Assembly: GCF_001562015.1 (NCBI RefSeq)
Contig: NZ_LASA01000159.1
Span: 1-53,168 of the forward strand
Length of the DNA stretch: 53,168 bases
Source: Endozoicomonas arenosclerae
GTDB taxonomy: Bacteria; Pseudomonadota; Gammaproteobacteria; Pseudomonadales; Endozoicomonadaceae
Direction: 5' to 3'
The notes below the pieces were generated by a model. It had not been told where the DNA came from. It did not search any database and saw only the letters and a program-made list of their open reading frames with translations. Positions 36,933 through 46,517 of the stretch are shown here, in pieces (positions within the stretch are counted from its first letter, which is position 1; every line of letters starts with the position of its first letter). The translations under genes and the position numbers were made by a program.

Positions 36933-39848
36933 ATGCAACCATCGGGTTCTACCTCCCATGACGCTTACTCTCTGGTGAGCACCTGGAAAAAAGATTGCAA
37001 GGCTTTGGTAGATCAAGAGTACAAAGGCGAAACATACAAACCCTCCATCGGCAGTGACGGTCACTTAACCACCTTCACAAAGGGAACGGGCACTTTTCGA
37101 AGCAGAAATGTCGCGCCCCTCAAGGAAGCTTTTATCGCGCTGTCTCTTCAGGCCGATGACATGGCCCACAAGCGGGCAAAGCTACCTCCCAGACTGCTTC
37201 GAGACCAGAACATATCGGCTCTGGATGAACAGAGCATGCTTCAGATAAACCGGCAAAAACTGGAAGAAGAGGCTGACGCCATGGTCGACATGCCTCTGGA
37301 TCAGCTGGAGCACAAGCTGGATGACCTATTGGCTTGCACCGGCGCCAGGATGGTAAAAACCCACCTTTATCTGGACGAATTGTTTAACGATCTTGCACAA
37401 GGTACGCCCAGCAGACTGGATGACCCGACAAACTTCAAAAGTGACATGAATGAACTGTATAAGGGCTTTGTTTTCAGTTTTGGTCAGGAGAGCCCTTTAG
37501 GAGAAATTGCAGAAGCAAACCACCAGGCTCAATGCTTTGCCTTTACCAGTGCCATTGACTCCTGGCTGGAAAACAAGAAATCGGCCCTGAGCGAACTCTC
37601 GCTTCGCGATCACGACAGACCCGTCATGAGATACGGTTATCGCTCTTTAAAGCAACAAACCGATGACTACACCAATGATCTGGAAAAAAAAGCAGGTTTT
37701 AAAAAAGGCATCAAACAACCTCCTGCTTTACCTTTGTTCACACCACCGGGCTCTCCCGGCCAACTGCCCAGAGACAATACCAGCACCGTTAAACATCCCG
37801 AACCCATACAACCTATTTTCACAATGCCAGAAGAGCCTCCTTTCTCAGAAGAGCTCGCTCCCAGTTCTGCCAAGAAAGTTGCCCTGCAACCAAAAGAAGT
37901 TTCAACACCTCCTCCCGTTGAACCCAAAGCCAAAAAGACAGCTGTCGATAAGATGCAAGGCGTCTCGAACGATGAGGCCACACAAAGGCTCTCAACCCTT
38001 CTCAGCAAACCAGCATTAGATATCGACTGGTCCAAAGCCATGACTGAACTGGAAGCAGGAGCCAACCCCTTCAGTTACTTCGAAGAGGGAAGAAGCCTTG
38101 CTCCCAACGTCCTTTTCAAAGTTATCAGGGACATTACCAACAACGCTCATATAAAAGGGAAACCGGACCCATCCAGAGAAGTCAGATTGAACTTTCTCAA
38201 GGCTATTCTGCAAATGCCTGGTGCAGAAAGCGCGATGTGTGTCATCGATTCAAGCTGGTTCGGAAACACCCCTTTCACTGCAGCCATCGCGGCCAGAGAC
38301 AAAGATGTAGCTAACATCATGCTGGAAACCTGTGTGAGTGTTCACCCAAATTTGAAAGCTTTAATCACTTCTCCCAACATCAGCACTATTCCCGGAATGC
38401 TGGGAAATAACTCACCTCTGGTGTTGGCCATGAAAACGAATAATGAAGACCTGGCCTGTAAGCTCGTCAGACACTACAGTCCTGACCAGCTGAGAGAACC
38501 CTGCACATGGGCAGGCAATAGTGCCCTGACATTGGCTCACATTGGGCGCTTCAACAAATTACTCCCCCTCATAGCAGAAAAATCCGGTAGTTACCCTGCT
38601 GAAGAAGCGGCTTACCTTGACGCTTTATATAATGCAGAAAAGCCAACCTATAAGGATGACCTGAAAACCCAGAGCAACTGGCATGACATGTACGACAACG
38701 ACATGTATCTGGATGACAATGGTCGTTTTGTTGAACATCAACACCGACACAAAAGGCCAGAGCTTTATCAAGCCTCAGCTCATCTAAAACAGCCTTCACT
38801 GCCACCTTCCACAGTGCTTGAGATTCAACCGGCCAAAACCCCCGGATTCATGAACAGTGGTAACCGATGCTTTGCTAACGCCTCACTGAAGCAATTAATC
38901 ATCGGGATGGATCATTCGACAGTTCAGCAGATCAGGGAACAAGCCAAAGGCATGATTAAAGAAAGAGCGGCTGCTGTTAACGCTTTTGCCGATCTAGCGG
39001 AAGCGGTCACTCAGGTTCGACAAGGGAAGGCTGCGCCGTCAGGCAGGATAGATCAACTGCACACTGATTTTTTTGCCAAGGCTCAGGCTCTGGCCGCTGC
39101 AAAACCCACTGCACAATGGGAGCAGGTTGACAAAGACGTGGCCGATTTGATGAAGCGCCTGTTACCCTGGCTTGGTCAACCTCAACAGGATGCTCATGAA
39201 TTCGCTACAGGGATGGTGAATCTCCTTGGATTGAATGACCCCATTCATCAGCTTGCCCTGCTCAGGCAGAACAAAAGCCTGATGAGTGATGACGAGAGTG
39301 AGAGACTGGGCAGCGCTCATACCTATTTTCCGGTCGAAGCAAGAAAAAACCAGAACCTGCCACAAAGCTTTGGTTACACCCGGGAAGTCATTGATGATTA
39401 TCGCTGGCATGATGCCTACGAAGCACAGACAGAAATCATCAACAGAGTTTCGAGCCCAGATCCCGCCGCACTCAAAAGCCTGAAGGTACAGTGCAAGGTT
39501 TATGGCCCGGACCCGGAGTTAATGGCTCAGGGCTTTTTTCAAAGCAGAAAGCTGATCCTGGAATCCCGAGCCATGCTCGGCAACCCGCCTGTCTTTAATA
39601 TGCCAATATACAACACCCGAACACATCAGGAAGAAAACCACTCCTTCAGAATAAAAAGCATTGTCGTCCATCTGGATGGTCCAACCCTGGAATCAGGCCA
39701 CTATGTCACACTGGAACAACATGAGGGCAAGTGGTTCAAACATGAAGACTCTGATGTTTCAGAATTGCCTGATGGTATCCAGGGATTCCTAAACAGAAAA
39801 CCTGACGCAGTCCCTTATCTGTTTGATCTTGAACGGGCTGACCTATGA
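36933..39848 (+). CDS. Ankyrin-repeat ubiquitin-specific protease (USP, C19), candidate effector
   Basis: 971 residues, with GAGG 8 bases before ATG. Residues 1-250 are the helical module shared with the lyase-domain protein at 3543-6842. A Pro-rich linker follows (255-340), then ankyrin-like repeats (about 360-560; NTPFTAAIAARDKDVANIML, NSPLVLAMKTNNEDLACKLV, NSALTLAHIGRFNKLLPLI). The USP domain occupies 635-971. The Cys box is PGFMNSGNRCFANASLKQLI (C646, oxyanion N641), the QQD box is QPQQDAHEF (751-757), and the His box is SGHYVTLEQHEGKWFKHEDSDV (H923, acid D939; here quoted in part as SGHYVTL and KWFKHEDSDV). All catalytic residues are present, so deubiquitinase or related protease activity is likely. 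USP-type enzymes are eukaryotic and rare in bacteria, which implies acquisition from a eukaryote and action on host proteins; both are inference. Confidence 0.82.
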   Translation: MQPSGSTSHDAYSLVSTWKKDCKALVDQEYKGETYKPSIGSDGHLTTFTKGTGTFRSRNVAPLKEAFIALSLQADDMAHKRAKLPPRLLRDQNISALDEQSMLQINRQKLEEEADAMVDMPLDQLEHKLDDLLACTGARMVKTHLYLDELFNDLAQGTPSRLDDPTNFKSDMNELYKGFVFSFGQESPLGEIAEANHQAQCFAFTSAIDSWLENKKSALSELSLRDHDRPVMRYGYRSLKQQTDDYTNDLEKKAGFKKGIKQPPALPLFTPPGSPGQLPRDNTSTVKHPEPIQPIFTMPEEPPFSEELAPSSAKKVALQPKEVSTPPPVEPKAKKTAVDKMQGVSNDEATQRLSTLLSKPALDIDWSKAMTELEAGANPFSYFEEGRSLAPNVLFKVIRDITNNAHIKGKPDPSREVRLNFLKAILQMPGAESAMCVIDSSWFGNTPFTAAIAARDKDVANIMLETCVSVHPNLKALITSPNISTIPGMLGNNSPLVLAMKTNNEDLACKLVRHYSPDQLREPCTWAGNSALTLAHIGRFNKLLPLIAEKSGSYPAEEAAYLDALYNAEKPTYKDDLKTQSNWHDMYDNDMYLDDNGRFVEHQHRHKRPELYQASAHLKQPSLPPSTVLEIQPAKTPGFMNSGNRCFANASLKQLIIGMDHSTVQQIREQAKGMIKERAAAVNAFADLAEAVTQVRQGKAAPSGRIDQLHTDFFAKAQALAAAKPTAQWEQVDKDVADLMKRLLPWLGQPQQDAHEFATGMVNLLGLNDPIHQLALLRQNKSLMSDDESERLGSAHTYFPVEARKNQNLPQSFGYTREVIDDYRWHDAYEAQTEIINRVSSPDPAALKSLKVQCKVYGPDPELMAQGFFQSRKLILESRAMLGNPPVFNMPIYNTRTHQEENHSFRIKSIVVHLDGPTLESGHYVTLEQHEGKWFKHEDSDVSELPDGIQGFLNRKPDAVPYLFDLERADL

Positions 39849-40027
39849 AAGAAAGAGTCCGCCTGGAATCGGAGCTCTCTATTAAGAAGTAAGATAGAAT
39901 TGAAGTTAGCTTCATAGAATTCCTAAATATGAATACCTAATCATATGACCTTCAACTACATTTAACTCCCCTGCAACAACAAGCTTTCAGCCCGACAAGG
40001 CATGAATAAGCGAGAGCTGCTTTGGTT

Positions 40028-40061
40028 GATACACACGTCATCCTTTTAATGAATGTGTATC
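40028..40061. promoter_or_regulatory. Inverted repeat upstream of the secreted repeat protein
   Basis: GATACACA and TGTGTATC are exact complements 18 bases apart, about 60 bp before the ATG at 40120. This could be an operator or a transcript hairpin. The rest of the 271-base gap is AT-rich with no other signal. Confidence 0.35.
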
Positions 40062-40119
40062 ATAAAAAACAACTCAGTTAGTTAATGCTTCATTGGGCTG
40101 AAACAGCTGGGGAATAATC

Positions 40120-41847
40120 ATGAATATTCTCGTCCAACGAATCACCCTCTATCTGATAACGTGCCTGTTGGGAACTCTGCTGATCATCTCAGAGTCCTTT
40201 GCTGAATCCCAAAACAGGCAACGTATCCAGTTAATACCCTTTGTTCCAGCAGCTCTGTCAACAACAGAGCAACAAACGCTCAACCAGATCAGACTCTCCT
40301 GCAATACCGCAAAAAGACCAGAAGACTGTGTAGCCAAAGGCCATAGTCAACTGCGTCCCCTGATTAATATTGAATATGAAAATTCTTTTTCCAAAACTAA
40401 AAGGAGCCGACCTCAGCCCGAAGGATCTGACGAAACTGGCTCTGGCGAAAGCAAGAGAATGCAACCCACATCACAACAGCTGGCCTATGCAAGAAGAAAC
40501 TGTTCAGCAGACAGCTATGCCAGCATCGTACTGGTTGATACCTCTGAAGACCTGTGGAGTGTTGTAGAAACATTCAGCGGAAGTTACTCAATGGAAACCT
40601 GGATGCGCCTTGATCATACTGGCGAGATATGGAGCTGGGATCAGGACCCTGACAACGCTCTGGGCGTCCTTTACCTCCTTCCAGCCAGTACTCGCTATAG
40701 TACACATGCCATTACTCTCTATTACGACTACTGGTCCGAACAGCTCCGCAAAATCACTGCGCCCAGAATCGGTCTTTGCTCTCTATCATCTGAGCAACCC
40801 GCTACTTTAGTAAACAGCGGTCGAGGCGTATCCCGACATAATGATGAAGGCTTTGGACTGGCTCCAGGCGGAGGCGTTTATGTAGGTGCACTCTATATAG
40901 CTGAGGCCCAAATGGAGATGTACGACATTAACATAGAAGGTAACCAGGTTGACCACAGAACCTCTGTCATAGAATTACACCGAGGAGGCAAACTGTTAGC
41001 CAACAACCTTACCATTACCCGTTCAGAAGGAGATGACCTGGAAAACCATGCGGGCCTGATCCTCGCACTCAGCCTCTCTACCGTTCGTCTGCAGAATGCC
41101 ACCTTGTCGCAAACCACTCAGAATGGCACCTTGCTCTACAGTCAATATTCAGAAATGTACGTCAACTCATCCAACATTACAGCCGCCGATAGCAGTTACC
41201 CCCTGGTGACCTGGTCATCGGATGTAACCCTGGACAACAACCAGCTTTCCGCATTTTCCACATCGGATGAATCCCCTATAGCTATGCTCAGCTATGACTC
41301 GGATGAAGCCGATGAAATCAGGGAGTACTGTGTGAGATCGAAGGTTCAGGAGTGTCGGGATAACCCTGACGGCGAAGTTTATGTCGATGGATTCTACACA
41401 CCCTGCGACAGCTACTTGGACTATTGTACAAATAATCGAGTGATTATGAAAAACAACCGTTTTCTCGGCAACTGGGAGAACATACTCTGGGTACTACAGG
41501 ACATTTACTCTGAAGACAGCCGGGGCAATAGCAAGAGCACCTTTAACCCATGCGCCAAAGAAGGTTCCAGCAGCCTCGAAGGCGACCCATGGTTTAGCAG
41601 GATAGGCGGCTGCCTGGCGTCAATCCTACCAGAGCCGGAACCTGGAGCCGATGACAAAAATCAAACCGGCACTGAAGCCACCCCTTTATACTACCAAAGC
41701 AATCAAAACACTTCAGATGGCCTTCCTGTGAATGCTCAACTGGGAACAGGGACTGTAGAAGATCCAACTTCATCAGCCATCACCCAGTATTTGTCATACT
41801 TAGCCGCACTTCTAAGCGGAATAGCTGCACTCGCCAACCTGTTTTAA
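40120..41847 (+). CDS. Secreted protein with beta-helix-like repeats and hydrophobic C-terminus
   Basis: 575 residues. A Sec signal peptide is visible (ITLYLITCLLGTLLIISESFA, with cleavage near AES). The central part (about 240-400) has short strand-rich repeats with Asn ladders such as MYDINIEGNQVDH, LLANNLTITRSEG, VRLQNATLSQTTQNG, MYVNSSNITA and VTLDNNQLSA, which suggest a right-handed parallel beta-helix of the pectin-lyase type. A cysteine-rich segment follows (about 410-490). The last 20 residues are hydrophobic (YLSYLAALLSGIAALANLF), suggesting membrane anchoring. No catalytic motif recognised; function unknown. Confidence 0.6.
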   Translation: MNILVQRITLYLITCLLGTLLIISESFAESQNRQRIQLIPFVPAALSTTEQQTLNQIRLSCNTAKRPEDCVAKGHSQLRPLINIEYENSFSKTKRSRPQPEGSDETGSGESKRMQPTSQQLAYARRNCSADSYASIVLVDTSEDLWSVVETFSGSYSMETWMRLDHTGEIWSWDQDPDNALGVLYLLPASTRYSTHAITLYYDYWSEQLRKITAPRIGLCSLSSEQPATLVNSGRGVSRHNDEGFGLAPGGGVYVGALYIAEAQMEMYDINIEGNQVDHRTSVIELHRGGKLLANNLTITRSEGDDLENHAGLILALSLSTVRLQNATLSQTTQNGTLLYSQYSEMYVNSSNITAADSSYPLVTWSSDVTLDNNQLSAFSTSDESPIAMLSYDSDEADEIREYCVRSKVQECRDNPDGEVYVDGFYTPCDSYLDYCTNNRVIMKNNRFLGNWENILWVLQDIYSEDSRGNSKSTFNPCAKEGSSSLEGDPWFSRIGGCLASILPEPEPGADDKNQTGTEATPLYYQSNQNTSDGLPVNAQLGTGTVEDPTSSAITQYLSYLAALLSGIAALANLF

Positions 41848-41901
41848 TAACAACCAGCTGCCGGGACCTATACTGTAATGTCCCGGCAATACACCTGCTT
41901 A

Positions 41902-42642
41902 CTATTTAAACTGATCAATGACATCCGTGATGATGTTGTCGACACCCATATCAAAGAAGGATTCAACTTTCTCGGGTTCATTCATGGTCCAGATAGCCAG
42001 AACAGTTCCTGTGCCCTTGATGTCCCTGGCCATCTCCGGAGTCAAAATCCTGTGGTCCAAATGAATGCTGTAGGGTGCGACCTCCTTCAGAACGTTGTTC
42101 AGACCAAAGTCCGCTTTATCGGATATAAAACCACGGCGCACCTGAGGCACCAGTTCACGACAACGGACTAATGCTTCCCTGGAAAAGCTGGACAACAGCA
42201 GTTTATCCAAAGGGAATTCATTCTCCTGTAGCAGCTCAATCACTCGTTCAACCAACGCAACTGGTTCACTGGCTGGATAAAGCTTTAATTCCAGGTTCAG
42301 CGTCAAATCCAGCTTTTTGCACTCTTCCAGCACTTCTTCAAGGATCGGAAACAGTTCTCCGGAATACTCAGGCTTGTACCACTCGCCGGTATCGAGCATT
42401 CTCAGTTCATCCAGCGTTTTCTCTCTGAGAAGCCCCGAGCCATTGGTAGTCCTGTCCAGGGTTTCATCGTGCATGACCACGGGAATCCGGTCTTTGCTCA
42501 GCTGCGTGTCCAACTCAACCCAGCGAGCACCCAGCTGTGCCGCCAGTCGTATACCGGACAGGGTGTTTTCAGGCGCTTTGGAAGGAATACCACGGTGAGC
42601 CGTCAACAGTCGCTGACTCTCTGTGTTTACTGAAATATCCAT
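41902..42642 (-). CDS. Glycerophosphodiester phosphodiesterase, cytosolic UgpQ type
   Basis: 246 residues without signal peptide. It cleaves deacylated phospholipids (glycerophosphodiesters) to glycerol 3-phosphate and an alcohol. Diagnostic motifs are TAHRGIPSKAPENTLS (catalytic His and Glu), WVELDTQLSKD and VVMHDETLDRTTNGSG, then LNLELKLY and AIWTMNEP near the end. It is a single gene, downstream of the terminator at 42690-42724. Confidence 0.92.
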   Translation of the reverse strand: MDISVNTESQRLLTAHRGIPSKAPENTLSGIRLAAQLGARWVELDTQLSKDRIPVVMHDETLDRTTNGSGLLREKTLDELRMLDTGEWYKPEYSGELFPILEEVLEECKKLDLTLNLELKLYPASEPVALVERVIELLQENEFPLDKLLLSSFSREALVRCRELVPQVRRGFISDKADFGLNNVLKEVAPYSIHLDHRILTPEMARDIKGTGTVLAIWTMNEPEKVESFFDMGVDNIITDVIDQFK

Positions 42643-42689
42643 GACTTCTGGACTCTGTAAAAGAGGGATTAGGCCTAGCCATAATGAAG

Positions 42690-42724
42690 AAACCCAATAG
42701 CCACCTGGGGTAGCTATTGGGTTT
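42690..42724 (-). terminator. Intrinsic terminator after the Arg-Asp-repeat gene
   Basis: AAACCCAATAGC and GCTATTGGGTTT form a perfect 12 bp stem with an 11 nt loop. It lies 106 bases beyond the stop at 42831. The minus strand continues TTTCTTC. Confidence 0.7.
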
Positions 42725-42830
42725 CGGCCACAATATCAGCGAATTATTTCACATTTATGACAAATTCGTCACTCATCAATAGAATTCGAACATAAATGAA
42801 AAATTATCCCCAAGGCAAGAACATTTTAGA

Positions 42831-44576
42831 TTACTGTTCCTGTTCTCGTTCCAGCCTTGCCTGATCCATTTCTTGCTGAAGTTGCTGCATATATTGGGGA
42901 TCAGGAGGCTCCAGAAAACCAAGAATCGTAGTCAGGAAACTAATGGCAGTAGAAGTCGATGGCGCGATAGTCCCTCCACCGTCCGTTGTGTCCTCATCCA
43001 CTGCTTCTACATCAGCTTGATCCTGTTCCCTCTCAGCACGAGTGCGCCTCATAGTGTCCAGTCTTTGTCTGATTTCCCTCAACAGGTTAGACATGTTTTC
43101 GGCGACGCCTTCACCGGCAACTTCTACCTCTTCATTCTCTGCATGCCTCAGCATAAAGGTTGGACCATTGGCCGTTGCACCACCCGTATCAGCATTAGGT
43201 TCAGGAACTACAGGAATCTCTTCTGTCGGTGGCTCCTCGGGGACTTCATTGGCAACAGTATCATCATTTTGACCTGTTCCAGCCTGATCCAAGGGGTCTG
43301 GAACAACAGGAGGATGAACCGGTACAGGCGCTTGTGGTGGTGTAACCACCTGCGGCAGAACCGGCAACAAATGCTCAACTTCTGCAAGTGTGTATTCCGG
43401 TATATTCAGCGCTGCTGCTTCCTGATTACTGCGCCTGAGCAACCGCAAGAAGTATCTGGCCAGAGCTCTACGCCTGTTCTGTCTATTTGCAGCAGGGCTA
43501 TCAACCTCATCGCCACCATCCAGTAATCCATCAAACTCCTCTGCATCGGGATCCGATGTTATCAGCTGCATAATCTGCGCATCATTGAGAAAGGCAAACA
43601 GCTGCTCCAGATGATTCTGGATGTCTTCTTCTGTGACCGGTTCCGGGTTTTCTTCTACCTCTTCATCGACGGGATCGGTATCTCTGTCCCTGTCTCGATC
43701 TCTATCCCGGTCACGATCCCGTGAATTCTCCCGCTCACCCTCGTCCTCTTCGCGACTACTATTTGGGTCATTGCCTGTGCCCGGTTGATCTTTCAGCTTG
43801 GATTTATCAAATGTGGGGCTCTGACCATCAGGGTCTTTGTCAGCGAATGTTATGACTTCAGGTGAAGTGTGATCACCGGGCTCAACCGGTTGAGGTTCGG
43901 TTTGTGTCTGGACACTACTGCCGGAATCGGAACTTAAAAGAACCTGTGTAACCTCTTCATCGTCGACAATAAGTTGCTTTGTACTCTCTACTCGATAGCG
44001 AACAGACTCGGAAAGTTCATCTCCATGAATTTCTTTTAGTGAATTCATTACGATGCCAAAGGTTTCACCATCAAAAAAAGTTTGGGAGACACCTGACCGG
44101 GTGAAATCCAAAGAAAACTCATTCGGTTTGGCACCTGGAAAAGGAGGACGCCCTCCTCCCGGATCAAAATGGGACATCAATCTGGAATCAGAATATTGAA
44201 CTCCGTTTTTTGAACATGTGACATTCACCGCCACAAAACTCTCTACTACATCAACCGTTTCACCATCACACCGGCGAATTAAATGTAAAAGCGGATTAAC
44301 TTTTGATTTTCTATTCAGATGCACATTAAAACGCTTTGTTCCCTCATCGGAATCAACCTGAACTTTCATATCGACATTGTCTGCCCTTCTCGTTCGCGGT
44401 TTTTCCGGATCAAAGCCCGGCCCTCCTTCTTGCCTTTCCAATAGCACTGAACCCTTTCTGGCAGAAGGCTTTTCTGAATCTGGAGGAATGGGATCGGCAA
44501 CGGCTGCAATAACAAAGGGTGAACAAAATGAAAATAATGTGGAGCAGGACAATGGCAACAACCAGGACCTTTTCAT
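42831..44576 (-). CDS. Secreted acidic protein with Arg-Asp dipeptide repeat, unknown
   Basis: 581 residues from ATG at 44576 (MKRSWLLPLSC, then a hydrophobic signal ending VIAAVA); an ATG at 44609 would add 11 residues before the signal. The mature chain starts with a disordered Pro/Arg segment and a small beta-rich domain (about 70-210) holding two cysteines. Next comes a disordered stretch with eight or so Arg-Asp units (near 295-310), then a long acidic and Pro-rich C-terminal half with helical stretches. A hydrophobic segment (AISFLTTILGFL) lies near residue 550. No family is recognised. Confidence 0.6.
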   Translation of the reverse strand: MKRSWLLPLSCSTLFSFCSPFVIAAVADPIPPDSEKPSARKGSVLLERQEGGPGFDPEKPRTRRADNVDMKVQVDSDEGTKRFNVHLNRKSKVNPLLHLIRRCDGETVDVVESFVAVNVTCSKNGVQYSDSRLMSHFDPGGGRPPFPGAKPNEFSLDFTRSGVSQTFFDGETFGIVMNSLKEIHGDELSESVRYRVESTKQLIVDDEEVTQVLLSSDSGSSVQTQTEPQPVEPGDHTSPEVITFADKDPDGQSPTFDKSKLKDQPGTGNDPNSSREEDEGERENSRDRDRDRDRDRDRDTDPVDEEVEENPEPVTEEDIQNHLEQLFAFLNDAQIMQLITSDPDAEEFDGLLDGGDEVDSPAANRQNRRRALARYFLRLLRRSNQEAAALNIPEYTLAEVEHLLPVLPQVVTPPQAPVPVHPPVVPDPLDQAGTGQNDDTVANEVPEEPPTEEIPVVPEPNADTGGATANGPTFMLRHAENEEVEVAGEGVAENMSNLLREIRQRLDTMRRTRAEREQDQADVEAVDEDTTDGGGTIAPSTSTAISFLTTILGFLEPPDPQYMQQLQQEMDQARLEREQEQ

Positions 44577-44794
44577 AACGGCTACCTCAGGTAAAAGAGG
44601 ACAAGCCAAGTATTGTAGAAGTCAGTAGCAATGCAATCTTTTAACAAAAATGAAATAGAGGTTTTCAACTATGAACAATTACTACAACCGTATAGACAAG
44701 AATGTAATAAAACTGAAATATTCGCTCTATATTCTCCCGGCTGAAATTTGTTAGCTCAACTCACTCTTAAAAAATATTTTTTCGGTACGAAGTC

Positions 44795-45814
44795 ATGAAA
44801 AAATTTATTGGAGCTATTGTCGCCGTCAGCGTTCTACTGACCGGCTGCAACAAGGAGAGTGCTTCCACTGAAAGCACTGCTCAAAAACCTATCGATATCA
44901 ACATGAGTCTGGTATTCAGCCCGAATGAGCTGCTGACCCAGGAACTGGTAAAAGCGACCGACAAGATTCGTGAGCGTACCGAAGGCGGTGTCAACATCAC
45001 CGTATTCCCTGGCGGTCAGCTTCCCGTTTATAAAGACAACCTGGAGCAGGTAGTTAACGGTGCCAACTGGATCGCCGTAGAAGACCTGACTTACCTGGGT
45101 GACTATGTGCCTGACTTTGCTGCTCTGGCCGGTCCAATGCTGTACAACACCTACGACGAATACGTTGCCATGATGCAGACTGATCTGGTGAAAGGTCTGA
45201 AGCAGCAGGCAGAAGAGAAAGGCATCAAGGTACTGAACCTCGACTACATGTTCGGCTTCCGTCACATGATCACCAATAAAGAGATCAAGAACTCTGCAGA
45301 CATCAAGGGCATGCGTATTCGTGTACCTCAGAGCCAGCTGTTCATCAGCACTCTGAAAGCTATGGGTGCCGCTCCTGCGTCTCTGGCTTTCCCTGAAACC
45401 TACGCCGGTGTTCAGCAGGGTATCGTAGACGGTCTGGAAGGTTCTGTTCTGACCATGTACTCCACCAAAATCTACGAAGTAGCTAAAAACATGTCCATGA
45501 CCAAGCACTTCCTGGGTTCTGTGGGCATCTATATCTCTCCAAAACTGTGGGACAAGCTGACACCTGAGCAGCAGGCCATCGTAAACGAAGAGCTGTCTGC
45601 CGGTGCTCTTTCCAACAACAGTGAGCTGGTTCGTCTGGAAGCTGAATACACCGACAAGCTGAAAGAACTGGGTGTGACCTTCAACGAAGCTGACACTGCA
45701 GAGTTCAACAACCTGACCTCCAAAGTATATGAAGAGTTCCCGGGCTGGAGTGAAGGTATCCACGACACTATCATGAAAGAACTCACCAAAATTCGTGAGT
45801 CCAGCGCTAACTAA
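44795..45814 (+). CDS. dctP: TRAP transporter substrate-binding protein (DctP family), lipoprotein
   Basis: 339 residues. The signal VSVLLTGCNK is a lipobox with lipidation Cys at residue 18, so the protein is membrane-tethered; most DctP proteins are soluble. The DctP fold is visible (FPGGQLPVYKDNLEQV, MRIRVPQSQLFISTLKAMGAAPASLAFPETYAGVQQGIVDGLEG in part as MRIRVPQSQLF and GVQQGIVDGLEG). The Arg in MRIRVP is the conserved carboxylate-binding Arg, so the ligand is an organic acid. The three-gene order P-Q-M with a terminator after P favours excess binding protein. Confidence 0.92.
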   Translation: MKKFIGAIVAVSVLLTGCNKESASTESTAQKPIDINMSLVFSPNELLTQELVKATDKIRERTEGGVNITVFPGGQLPVYKDNLEQVVNGANWIAVEDLTYLGDYVPDFAALAGPMLYNTYDEYVAMMQTDLVKGLKQQAEEKGIKVLNLDYMFGFRHMITNKEIKNSADIKGMRIRVPQSQLFISTLKAMGAAPASLAFPETYAGVQQGIVDGLEGSVLTMYSTKIYEVAKNMSMTKHFLGSVGIYISPKLWDKLTPEQQAIVNEELSAGALSNNSELVRLEAEYTDKLKELGVTFNEADTAEFNNLTSKVYEEFPGWSEGIHDTIMKELTKIRESSAN

Positions 45815-45838
45815 AGCCGATTAGCTCACAAGCGAAGG

Positions 45839-45872
45839 AATGCTGTTTTCAACTCTGAAAGCAGCATTTTTT
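45839..45872 (+). terminator. Intrinsic terminator between dctP and dctQ
   Basis: AATGCTGTTTTC pairs with GAAAGCAGCATT (one G-T pair) over a 6 nt loop, followed by TTTTCGTTTT. Partial read-through would give more binding protein than permease. Confidence 0.85.
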
Positions 45873-45904
45873 CGTTTTAGTCATTAACCACTCTGTGAGA
45901 GCCC

Positions 45905-46399
45905 ATGCAAGTATCATCTATCGGCACATGGCTGTTTAAGAACCTTGAAGAGATCCTGGCTTCTGCCGCCATCTCTGTCACCGTTCTGGTCGTAATCATC
46001 AACGTTATTCTGAGATACGGCTTTGGTTTTGTAGTGCCCTGGAGTGAAGAGTTGTCCGTGATCTGCTTTGTCTGGGCGGTCTACCTCGGTATCAGCTCCT
46101 GTTACAAGCACAAACTCCACATGGGTGTTGATGTCATTGTCGCCATGTTGCCGGAAAGAGCCAAACCGCCTTTCCGCTTGTGTGTCCTTACCCTGCTGCT
46201 GGGCCTGAATGCGATCATGAGCTGGCTGAGTTTTGATTACCTGATGATCTCAACCAAGTCGACTCCAGTCATGGGCCTGTCCTACTTCTACATCAACAGT
46301 GTGCTGCTGTTCAGCTTCGGCATGATGCTTGTGCACACCGTTCGCTTTATTGTCCAGGAAATAATGGAGATGCGCGCTATGCGCAATGCAAAAGCCTGA
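45905..46399 (+). CDS. dctQ: TRAP transporter small permease (DctQ)
   Basis: 164 residues with four hydrophobic helices. PWSEELSVICFVWAVYLG matches the DctQ signature (W-x-E-E-x-x-x-x-x-F-W). It is 32 bases after the terminator. It forms the membrane complex with DctM and is driven by sodium. Confidence 0.92.
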   Translation: MQVSSIGTWLFKNLEEILASAAISVTVLVVIINVILRYGFGFVVPWSEELSVICFVWAVYLGISSCYKHKLHMGVDVIVAMLPERAKPPFRLCVLTLLLGLNAIMSWLSFDYLMISTKSTPVMGLSYFYINSVLLFSFGMMLVHTVRFIVQEIMEMRAMRNAKA

Positions 46400-46517
46400 A
46401 TCCACAGCCCCAATCCGGACCGTTGAAACACTGAAACCCCTATACCGTGAGCTTCATGTCGCTCATGGCTGTTCAGGCAACGAATTTTGCGCATTTTAAC
46501 TGGAATAAAGTGACCTG

